Shown here: positions 9,998-19,709 of the stretch, in pieces
Numbering within the stretch: the stretch's first letter is position 1
Layout of the letters: the number at the start of each line of letters is the position of its first letter
Assembly: GCA_022925895.1 (NCBI GenBank)
Contig: JAKSYS010000375.1
Span: 1 to 59,585 of the forward strand
Direction: 5' to 3'
DNA: 59,585 nt
From: Fragilaria crotonensis
Lineage: Eukaryota; Bacillariophyta; Fragilariophyceae; Fragilariales; Fragilariaceae
The notes under the pieces: model-generated
Database searches by the model: none
Told to the model about the DNA's origin: nothing
The model's input: only the letters and a program-made list of their open reading frames with translations
Position numbers and translations under genes: made by a program

Positions 9998-12920
9998 TCA
10001 ACAAAGATCTGAGTCTGTGCAACAGCCACAAGCGATATCACAGCCTAGGTCACCTGACTGCAACGTCAAATCGCTACGCCCACAAAGCCCTTGCGGAATT
10101 TCCCCAGTTATACCGTTGCCTCGTAGCACCATGTTTTCCAGATCCACCCACGACGCAAGCTCCTGTGGGAGTGTGCCGGTCATACCGTTGTCGTCAAGCT
10201 GAAAGGATCGCATGGCCGTGAGCCTGCCTAGCTCCGTCGGGACAGTACCCAACAACTTGTTCTGACTTAACCACATCTCTTTGAGGTTCACCAGGGAACC
10301 CATAACAGTCGGAAGCGTGCCTGTCAGAGAGTTGTTTCTCAGACGCAGCACTTCGAGCTCCACCAGTAGGCCCAACGATGATGGCAGGGGGCCAACGAGG
10401 AGGTTATTGCTGATTTCTAGGCCACGCAGCTGAGGTAGGTTGCCCAGACAGGGTAGAACTGTCGACCCTAGTCGGTTGCCACTCAAGGCGAGAAACTGCA
10501 ACTTGTCGTATTCGCACAGCTCCTCAGGGATACCCATGCTGAACTGGTTGTTGCTGAAGTCGAGGTGGGCTGCGGAGAAAGGATTGCGATAAGTGCACCT
10601 TATAGGGAAGAAATGGCAAAAGGTAAGAGATACTTACTAAGTGTTGGATATCCAATCGGAATTGTGCCTGTCAGAGCGTTTGCGGCACCAGCCAGATGTT
10701 CAATTCCTTCCCAACCAATGCTGGTCGGAAACGTACCCCAGAAGTTGTTTCCCGACAAATCGAAGTATCGCATAGTGGGTAGAAAGCCAAATATGCTGCT
10801 TATCGGCCCGCTTAACTCGTTGTAAGAAATATCGATGTACTGTAGGCGAAAATCATCAAGAGAGATATTTGCTGGAAAGGACGGAGACAATGCTAGATTC
10901 CCGCTGAAGTGGTTATACGCCAATGAAATCACTTGCATTCCAACCAACGACTTTGTTATGTATGGTAACAAGCCTGTCAGTTGATTGTTATCCAAGTAAA
11001 GAATGTCAAGCGAAGGTATTGAATCCAAACTCAAAGGCAATGTTCCAGTCAACTGATTGTGTTGCAAGTTGAGTGTCACAAGTGACTGTAACTCTTGCAA
11101 TTCCTCAGCTAGCGAGCCAGTCAAATTATTGGAGGCGAGAACCAGTGAACGTAGAATCGTCAACGAAAAGAGCTCCGTTGGAAGGGTCGAGTTCAGTCTG
11201 TTGTCCGTGAAGTCTATAGAGACGAGTCGAGACGCTTGGCCGATCGTCGTCGGAATGGGACCTTCAATCTCGTTGGAACTGCAATCGATTGATGACAGGG
11301 ACGTCATCTTCCCGATCGTCGATGGAATCGTACCGCTGACCTTGTTCTTTGGAATGCGAAAGGCTTGCAATGATGTCAATAACCCGATTTCTGCTGGGAT
11401 GCTACCTTGCAGATTATTGCGAGTGGCATCGAAGCTTGTCACCAGTCTTAACTCTGAGGTATCGTCATCGCAAACGATACCAGCACTCCAATCGCACTCA
11501 TGCAGGGCAGGGTCTAGCCATTTCTCGTCATCGATCCATTCCTCCCCCTGCAAGCTGAAGTACATTACGACCATGGCATACCTTTGTGCGAAGGCGACAT
11601 CAAATCCAAACGTGTCGAATCGATCATACGTTGAAATCCAACCGACCGCCCGGAACTGTGGCGAGGACGGGTCTGCAAGGGGTTCGCGACCCGAAAGTAT
11701 GTATGCAGCCAACATGACGTCGTCTTGAATAAAAGTGGGAGAACTGGATGGGGCCATGGAAGGGGTCATCGTCTCTATACCAGGAACTCCTTTGGGTGAG
11801 GTAACAAAGACAATGATTCCTACAACGCCTCCAAGAACCAGCAAGATTGCTATGCAGAGGATGAGCTTGATGGGTCGTTGTTTGACCAAATCCCTCAAGC
11901 CGACTTTCCTAGTCTCAGCGTAGATAACTGAGATTTCATTCTCAGAATCCTGGATTTCAACGGCGGTACCCACTGGTAATGGCCCAGGGGACGGTCCTGT
12001 GATGTTTTCATCCTGAATTTCGTAGTCTCGACCCAATAGATCGCTTGATACCGGTTTACGTTTGCTGGTTGCGTAGGCAGTTGGTTTGCGAATTGAACGC
12101 TGCTGACTCTTTGGCTTTTTCGGCTTCCCACCACTGTTGGTTCCCTGTTGTGCCATGAAGCTTAAAGCAAGATCCTCTGCCGTCCGTACATCAGCTCCCA
12201 TTGAGAGCATGTAGTCAACCAGCAGACCATGAGTTGCACTCTCGTCATCGTACGTTTCAGAAGGTGCTCTCGAGAGATCGACGGAGAGCGTCTCGCTCAT
12301 GTCATCATAGATTGCGGACAGCGCTCCGATGTATTCAATCGGTGGGCTGTCTGAAAGGCTACTTTGGGTGAGAGGGGAGTGCTGCAGCGCCATTTCATAA
12401 TCTGCTGAGCGTGACGCAAAAGGAGTGCCTTCGTTGTAGCCCAACGGAGGGTCGACGGAAAGGTCGGTTTGGGCGAGTGAGGCTTTCATTTCGTTATCCA
12501 CAGAAGTCGAAACAAGGGGCATGGCCGCCGGCTTTGCGTCAAGTTCGTGCCATACAGAGGCTGACACTGAAACCTCCTTGGTGGACGGCTGAACAAGTGG
12601 AGGACCACCATGTGTGCCTATTGTTGGTCGAGGAACTTGCTGAGACGCTGGAGTTTTGGCGTCCGAAGGCATGAATGCAGTTTCGGACTCATTGGCAGCA
12701 ACGTTCGAAGGACGGAGGGGACTACCCGGGGATCGTTGGCAGCAGACTTATGTTTCTTGGCCTTCTTGACTTTCTTTTCACTATCGTTGTGCTTCTTCTT
12801 ATCCTTCTTTTTCTTAGATTTCTTGAGGGCTTTGCTGTTTGAGTCAATTCCGAGTTGGCTTCCTTGGGAAGGATCGTTGAGAATTTCATCAACAACGGTG
12901 GATGCAATGTTTGTCGACAT
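9998..12920 (-). CDS. LRR transmembrane protein, copy 2, with a frame problem near the 5' end
   Basis: The main frame starts at ATG 12672 and joins across a 68-nt GT-AG intron (10570-10637, GTAAGT...CGCAG) to an exon ending at 9998, giving 868 aa. Domains in order are a Ser/Thr-rich cytosolic part, a basic DLVKQRPIKL stretch, one membrane segment (about 11810-11880), the VTSPKGVPGIE linker, a cysteine-containing LRR cap and about 14 plant-type LRRs, then a CDIACGCC tail. A better start is probably ATG 12920. Its first 65 codons match the Lys-rich N terminus of copy 1, but that frame must shift around 12720-12760 to join the rest. I found no convincing intron there. It is likely a surface receptor or adhesion-type protein; no kinase domain is present, so signalling partners are unknown. 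Confidence 0.7.
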
Positions 12921-15028
12921 TGCCGAAACTTTTGAGCTTCTATTCTACTTGGACTCGAACAGACAGTCTTCCTTTGAGATGCAAGATGCAAATGGTATAT
13001 GTTAGGTCCAGTTGCACGTAAATACCTGGAACAATCACTTGTACTATACCGTGGAGGAGCTAAAAGTCGAGCGTCCTACTATACGTCGTACTGTACAAGT
13101 ACATCGCATCGATGTCAATTTTCAATTTCGTACTTGCGTTCGCTCGTGGAGCGTTAGGTTCACCAACTGGTATACTGGTGGTTCCGTAGGTGAGACAAAT
13201 TATGACACGCCCTTGAGGCTTGATTTGTAGTGACGTTTTTCTGATCAAAAGGGAGGCATGATGACAATTTTGAAGTTGTCGCCTCACACTATAATGTACT
13301 GCGGCTGTGCTAGTACAGTAGCAGGTATGTCACGGATCGAATGTCATAGGATTCACTAAGTGTTCAGACAGATCAAGATAAGTGCAGCTCAGTACGGTCA
13401 TGAATAAAACTATCATCGTTTATCGGACCTTTTAGTGGAGACAGAAGGCATATTCAGATGTACGCAACGTTCAACGTGTCTGAAGCGTTTTCATACATTG
13501 ATGTGAATGTGGCTACCACATCACGAAACTCCTAAGTCCGACCAAGTAGAGTGAATACCGCAGCCCACGAAACATAAACCCGGATTGCGTCAGTCACCTT
13601 ATGGCTCAATCAACAGCAAGTGGTATGACGGTATGACATATGCATGTACATGAAATTTGGAACACATACATAGCCGAGGAGGGCAAGGGGCAAGTACTAC
13701 CGGTAGTACCTTACGCCTACTTGAAGGTTGGGCGCAGAGTGGCAAGTTTTAATGAGAAATTGTTATGTTGCGACGTCACGACTCACGACAATTTATATGT
13801 GTTGCAATCTTGAGGGCAATTGTCCAGTAACGGCAAAATATGCATACGACTTTGGACTCATAAACTAACAGCATGCTCCACGTTTTACCACTTTGGTCAT
13901 TTCGTCTTGTAACGAAGCGCAAGCAAACATGAATCAATCACCCAAGAAGGACGTTCGCACCCGAAGATTGTCACTTAATAAATACAACTGATTACAAACA
14001 GTTAGGGCTCGGTCTGGTTTGATGGCCTTGTAATCGCAATTCGCATTGAAAGGCAGAAACTGTAGCGGACTGCGCGATGGCGAAATCGAACAGTGCCGAT
14101 ATGTACATGAAAACTGAAGTTCGAGGGAGACTTTGCGCATCAAAATTTAACATAGCTTGCGAGACCAGGACAGTAAGTTGACGTGACTGGTGCAGTCGCA
14201 GAAGTCCAAGCCCTTTGCTCTCTGGACCCAGGCAAACACATGTGACGTCGATGGAATCGAATGAATTCCCGTGTAATCATCACCCAAGCTTCCTCACCGG
14301 CATTATAAGGGAAGCGTGTGGTAGTCCGAAGTGTCCTGGAACAAAATTGTTCGCAGCGTAATCCAGTTCAGGGTGACTATGGGGCGATCATGCGAATATC
14401 CATGGCTACCAGAGATCTCACGGGAGTCACAGGCTTATAACTTGAGAAGCCTTGTGCTTTAGTCATGTTTGCTAGCCAGAGCGGCAACGCTTCCAATTCG
14501 CGTCCCAACCAACGGGTCACCCAGTAGCGATCTAGACAAGAGTAGTCTTCCCGTGCAATCAAATGTGATTCTTTACAGTTCAGGAAGTCGTACAATCAAA
14601 CAGGGGGACGACCTCCCAGCCGTTGAAAGTGACGTCGTCCACTTCGCCACGTTCCTTCTTAAGGTTCCTCGCCCAAACCGATTCAGCCTCATTCCAATGA
14701 ACAGGCTATCAACATGCCGCAGGATGACGTGAAATCAAGCGTCCTGTTCCAGAAGTCGGGCCGGCAACTAAGATAGTTTGGTCCTCTCTAATCACAAAAG
14801 CAAGATCTGTTCACAGCCTCAACGACCCTTCTTAACTCTGCATGACGAAACTCACAAGGAAAAGTGTGGGTCAGAGTGTGCTGGCAGAGTCAAAGAAACA
14901 CAACTCGGCGTGAGGTCCGCGTATTCGCGTTGGTCATGTCGTCGTCGACCGTTGCAAACCTTCAACAGGGGAGGGGCGCAAGCAGCGACTCCGTGAAAGA
15001 CTCGAATAAGACACCTGATTAAATCTTG
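12921..15028. other. Intergenic region, no gene recognised
   Basis: Only short ORFs without family features occur. I see no tRNA or rRNA pattern and no long repeat. AGTAC/GTACT words are scattered from about 13060 to 13340. Confidence 0.5.
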
Positions 15029-15955
15029 TCAGCCCACTGCATCCATGACGTTGACGCCACAGTCGTTGCTGTAATGGGACATAATTTCGCTCGCAATTTC
15101 CGTTCGGAATTGTGACAGCCCCTTGTCACCACTGTCGGGCCAAAGGAGCATGGTTTGAGGATCAAAATGTACAACTAGAAATGGCTTTCGCAATTGTCGC
15201 TTGGTGCAAAAATCTGAAGGCCACGGTCTCGGGACCATCAATAAACTTGCTGGCATGACCAGCCGGTGAGTCTTGACGTGTACGGTGCTGTTGCGAAGCA
15301 GCGAGTACACGCCCAACGTATCAGTCCAATGATTGCGCTGATTCTGATTTTTGTTGACATGTTGTTTGGCGTCGTCGAGCAGCGCTCTGAGGGTAGCTTC
15401 CCAATTATCTGCATCAGCCACTGCGAGAGTGGCAGAAACAATGTTGTAGAGAGCGAACTTGCCCTCATAGGGCAGGGCCCCAAGACCTTGGCTCCGAAAA
15501 TCTCGAAGGGGGAAAGCATCATACTCACACATCCAACCTCCAGTCGTGGCCATGGCAAGGTAGCGCCTAAAGGTTATCATTGCAAAGTGATCAAGTCGCA
15601 AAGAATTCAGATCAAGCTCGTATTGATCATAGCGAGGATGGCGTTTCGCGTCGTCAAGTCCCAATACGACAGGCTCCCAACCAGCTGCTTGCCAAGAAGC
15701 TTTCCAGAACTCTAGCAGCTCATTATCGTTCTCATCGGACATGCTTGTGAATCGCTGCTCCGCAGGAATCCTTTCAAAGTAGGTGTGCATAATGGGTCGA
15801 AGCCCATCGTTCCCGATGTGGTGTTCATGATACGTGGTTGCGTTCCTATGGGAGGTGGTACCATACACACTTGAAACCAAAAGGAACAGACGACGATGCA
15901 GCTGCAAACTTGATTTTCCGTTTCGTTTCCTCGGATGATTCGAGGCGGTTGCCAT
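15029..15955 (-). CDS. Putative DXD glycosyltransferase, family member 1
   Basis: This is an intronless 308-aa ORF from ATG 15955. A basic N terminus and a short hydrophobic stretch (LFLLVSSVYG, weak as an anchor) precede a conserved core that opens with PIMHTYFE, continues with FWKASWQAAGWEPVVL and DAKRHP, and reaches TGGWMCEYDAFPL. The paralogues at 24463, 27339 and 52928 have a DYD at the place of EYD here, the likely metal and nucleotide-sugar DXD site. The aligned Asp becomes Glu in this copy, which may affect activity. The fold resembles GT-A glycosyltransferases with a DXD sugar-binding motif. Sugar and acceptor are unknown. It lies about 0.5 kb from retroelement E1 and is the only one of the four with this substitution. 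Confidence 0.6.
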   Translation of the reverse strand: MATASNHPRKRNGKSSLQLHRRLFLLVSSVYGTTSHRNATTYHEHHIGNDGLRPIMHTYFERIPAEQRFTSMSDENDNELLEFWKASWQAAGWEPVVLGLDDAKRHPRYDQYELDLNSLRLDHFAMITFRRYLAMATTGGWMCEYDAFPLRDFRSQGLGALPYEGKFALYNIVSATLAVADADNWEATLRALLDDAKQHVNKNQNQRNHWTDTLGVYSLLRNSTVHVKTHRLVMPASLLMVPRPWPSDFCTKRQLRKPFLVVHFDPQTMLLWPDSGDKGLSQFRTEIASEIMSHYSNDCGVNVMDAVG

Positions 15956-16225
15956 CGTACATGTGTCAAAGACCGAACGGCCGTGTTACAAATTGCGAGA
16001 ACAATTGAAACCTATAGCTGGTTGCATCATGATGATGATTTTAGTAGGATGCGTAGACCCTCGTATAGATCTATTTGACATTTAACTATTCTACGTACTG
16101 AGCCATACTAAACTTCTCGTTCTTAATTTTTTGGACAGCATGGCGCGTGAGACCCTCGTATGGCATTTCGACGATGAGCGCAGCGGCGTGTTCATCGATG
16201 TTGCCATAATTTTGTGAATTTCATT

Positions 16226-16302
16226 GCTGCCGTATTTCCATGAAAGGTTTTCATTAATGGACTTGAACACAAGTCTATAACCTCTCGTGGAAATACGGCA
16301 GC
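16226..16302. repeat. 15-bp perfect inverted repeat
   Basis: GCTGCCGTATTTCCA at 16226-16240 pairs exactly with its reverse complement at 16288-16302 across a 47-bp loop. It sits about 270 bp upstream of the glycosyltransferase start at 15955. It could be a hairpin or a small foldback element. Confidence 0.7.
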
Positions 16303-16448
16303 TCAAGAAACAACGGAGATCTTGAGAGATCTTTGAGCGCCAGTGTGAGACGATCGAAGCACGTAATTTGTCGTGATAACTTTAGGTCGACAGGGTTAAT
16401 ACTATTCTTTTGTACTAGGGTCTACGTGGGCTACTATAAGTTTTCCTT

Positions 16449-16767
16449 TATTGCAACCAGCCGTACGCTGCACTAGACTGCGATTCCATCGTTGTACTGT
16501 GCTACTGTGAGATCATCCATCGAAATGTGAAACATGATACGCTGTACTGTCCGGTCTCTAACTAATTTCGTACGAACTACCCGAAATGTCAAATGCCATT
16601 TGACACGTTCGACGAGTTTGTCGTTCATACGATCGAGTGCCGAATTTTACTGTAGCTTATAATTTCTCAGAACGTACTTTGTGTGAAACCTTCCTACAGT
16701 AATTTTCCTACGGTACTACGTACTATTTTCTACGATTAGAGTATCATCTCCGGTGATAGTCTCAAGT
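16449..16767 (+). repeat. E1 5' LTR
   Basis: The block 16464-16767 matches 23273-23576 with three substitutions. The outer 15 bp align only with a gap (AGCCG extra here). The end at 16767 is set by divergence after CTCAAGT and by the conserved primer-binding-like sequence that follows. Confidence 0.85.
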
Positions 16768-16784
16768 GGTTATTTTGCCCAATC
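16768..16784 (+). other. E1 putative primer-binding site
   Basis: GGTTATTTTGCCCAATC directly follows the 5' LTR. E2 has nearly the same sequence (one extra A) at the same place, although the two LTRs are unrelated. This conservation marks it as the likely minus-strand primer site. The priming tRNA is not identified. Confidence 0.65.
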
Positions 16785-17076
16785 TATAGGCTAACCCCCT
16801 CACGCTTCCTTCCAGGCAAGCCAATTCCTCTCTAAAGAATTCATTGTTTCCTTTCCAAGGACACTCAGGTTGATCCTTTCCAAGGATCTACTTCCGTGCT
16901 CCGCAATCGCCTACGCTGCAGCTCTAAGTCAACTCCGTTGACTACTCTACGGTTTCCAACCTACAAGCAAGTCTCTCCGAGCGCCTAAGTTACCAACTAG
17001 GCTACCTATTTTATCTAAAGCACGCCGTGCTTTCCTATTCAAGACCTCCAAGTTCGCTCTTCCTGATCTCTCCGAG

Positions 17077-17870
17077 ATGGCGTCTCCGACTCCAACTTCT
17101 GACCCCGTCACCGCGTCCCCGACGCCACCTGTCTCCGACCCTATCGTCGCCTCTGATAGGCCCGATAAGCCCATTATGGGCAACATTGTCTCCTTTCTAG
17201 GGATGATTGGTCCGCTTGGACTGGCGGTAAGCCAGCTCCTGGTTGGGTCGGCCTCGATCCGAGCGCCGCCGACGACATCACGTCACCAAACCAACTCCGC
17301 CCTGTCCATGCCTCCGCCTCACAAAAGGGGTACAACTTTCGTCGTACCGGCATGACGACCCTCTTTACCCAAGCGAGCAGTCTCGTCGACTTCCAGAACG
17401 CCGTTTGGGACCATCTCGTCGATTGTGGGATGGACACCATCGCTTACCTCCCGATCCAGCTCCTCCGTGATGACGAACGTCGTCAGGAGCCACTCTTACA
17501 CCGTCGCGACAGCAAAGACTCTCAGCTCCCAGCAGATTCTTCGTTACGACAAGTATGACAAGTCGAACGACCTCGCCGCCACCAAGTTCCTTCTTCTCTC
17601 TCGATCCCGCTCTCATGAGCAAGATCAAAGAGAAAATGGACGACGACGACTCGTTTCATGTCGTCTGACTCCAGCTCATCAAGACGATCCAGTCGACGTC
17701 GATCGAGCGCTTCGAAGACCTGAAGGCCGCGATCAAGGCTCGCCACCCGTCCCAGTACGCCGGCGAAAACCTTGAAGCCCTCGCCGCCGATTATCGCAAG
17801 GACGCACGTGAGCTCACGACGGCAGGTCAGTACGACCACAACCTCACGCTCACGATGCTCAAGACCTTTT
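17077..17870 (+). pseudogene. E1 gag capsid region, frameshifted
   Basis: The frame starts at ATG 17077 and resembles E2 gag from DDWSAWTGGKP onward. The homologous blocks SPNQLRPV, GYNFRRTG, FQNAVWDHL, RYDKYDKSNDLAA, STSIERFEDLKA and LTTAGQYDHNLTL fall in different frames, with breaks near 17200, 17480 and 17600. A TGA at 17666-17668 replaces the Trp of VVWLQ, and a minus-one shift occurs at 17867-17870. The usual role is to form the virus-like particle. The region cannot be translated as one protein as given. Confidence 0.8.
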
Positions 17871-19530
17871 GGCCGGAGGAGCCGGAAACGAAGACTTCCG
17901 CTTTCCTCTCCGTTCGACGAAGCAGCGACTTGATCAGGCGCTCCTTGACATTGGGTACAAGGAAAAGTCAGGCGCCCATGCTCACATGGTCGCCGAGAAA
18001 TTGACGTTCCAAGATATTTGTCGCCAAGCTGAAGACGCGTACCGTACGCAATTTGACAGAAAGGAATGGCCTCCAGCGAGTCATGCACCTGATGTCCGAG
18101 CTCCGTCTGCGACGTTTGGCAATGTCGCAACTGCCCCCGCAGGTATCTCCCGAGCCGAGGTACTTACGTTGATTCAGTCCCAGGCATCCGGGACCGAAAC
18201 GACAACGAAGAAGGGCAATTGCCACAAGTGTGGAAAACCCGGTCATTGGGCGAACAAGTGTCCGGAGCTCAATCGTAAGTCCGGATCGTCCTCCTCCTCT
18301 GGGTCCCGCCAGGATCGCACAAACAAACATAAATCCTGGCGCACAATTCCACCACTTCCCGGAACTAGCAATTCCAAGAAAGTGAAGGATAAAACCTTCA
18401 ACTGGTGCGAGAAGTGTCGTCGTTGGACCGTCACGCACACGACCGCCACTCACACCGGTGGAGAACGTCGTCCTCCCGCTCCGGCACCGTCGCCAAGGGC
18501 AAATCTCAGCATGTTGGCGCCGGATCCCTCCGTTTGGTTGCTTGACTTCCCAGTCAAACCAAACGTCACGTCTCCTCCTCGTTCGCTCTTAAACCTCATC
18601 CGAGGTGCGAACCCATGGCTACTTCTTGCTCTTTCCTTTGCCATTTGTGCAATGGTTCCTATTTTGGTTAACCTTGCTATCTATTTGGCATCCGCGATCC
18701 CATGGTCGACCATTTTGGCTTGGGTCGCCAACAATCTTCATCAAGTTGTTCTTCGTCACCCAACGCTCGCGTTCGCTCCTACCGTTTGGGTCATCCTTCT
18801 CTTTCTCTCGGTCTTCCCTTCAACGCTCCTAAAGCAACCTCCCGTCGCTTCGACGGCTCCCTCCTCGCCTCCGCTCACTCGTCTTCAACGTCGTCGCTTC
18901 TCGCGACTCCTCAAGAAGTCGTTCGCTCCGCCACGCTTCAATTCAGGCATTCGCCTCAACAAGCTACACCGTTCGTACCCCCTCCGTCTCCGACAACAGG
19001 GATATGTCGCTTCGCGACCTCCTACGGTTGCTGAGCGCGACGACTTTCGTCACTTCGCGACTCTCAAGGAACGCGCACTCCGTCTCCAACGTCGTGCCGA
19101 CTCGCTTCGCAATTCTCGTCGCCCTGCACCGTTGCCGCCTACCACAGGCCAAAAGGGAGAGGGATACACCAAAACCAAGCGTTCGTGTCCTTCCTGGTGC
19201 TCCAAACGCCCACGTTCGTCGCCACGAACCGCGAAGTATTGCCCTGTGGCACCCGCCAACTCGCCCGACCCGTTCGCAATCGCTCCGCTCACGTTCCACC
19301 AACGTGCCGCCGCCAACAAAATCCTCTCGCACGTTCATCTGGCATGCCATTCGACGCCGCTTCGCATGGCTCTCAGGCTCCGCTCGTATGCGAGAAGCCC
19401 TCGGACCCAAAGCAAACACGAGCCCCATCATTTGGGACTCGGGCGCAAGCATTTCGATCACGCCCGACATCTCCGATTTCGAAGGCCCCGTCACGTCGCC
19501 CGGAACGATCACGCAGCTAAAGGCATCGCC
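17871..19530 (+). pseudogene. E1 nucleocapsid, hydrophobic insert and protease region
   Basis: A frame open to 19713 carries a CCHC zinc knuckle (CHKCGKPGHWANKC, 18220-18262) and a second Cys/His cluster (WC..C.RW..TH...THTG, about 18400-18460). Two strongly hydrophobic stretches follow, at about 18613-18710 and 18772-18828. The protease active site IIWDSGASISITPD lies in another frame near 19424-19470, so at least one shift separates the nucleocapsid frame from the protease. E2 has the same order, so the hydrophobic pair belongs to the element and is not a chance ORF. Confidence 0.75.
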
Positions 19531-19709
19531 AAGGTCTACAAATTAAAGGCCAAGGCGAAGTCACTTGGGCTGTCCACGATCAGCTTGGAAACCTTCGACT
19601 CCTCAAGGTCCCCGCGTTTCATGTTCCCAACATCAAAGTCCGACTCCTCTCGACGTCCAGTCTCCTCCAGACTTACCCTGACGAAACGATCACCATCGAA
19701 CCGAATCGT

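Noticed and set aside
11057..11728. 223-codon plus-strand frame opposite LRR copy 2
   Set aside because: It mirrors the LRR coding strand and a similar antisense frame occurs opposite copy 1, as expected from repeat codon structure. No independent features.
13934..14595. Short ORFs and possible RNA gene in the 13-15 kb spacer
   Set aside because: No tRNA cloverleaf, no family motif, and no conserved frame.
15238..15558. Extra ORF within glycosyltransferase member 1
   Set aside because: Shadow frame of a gene with clear family motifs on the same strand.
18964..19512. Long antisense frames opposite E1 gag-pol
   Set aside because: GC-rich codon bias of E1 produces open antisense frames. Translations are Arg-rich and match nothing.
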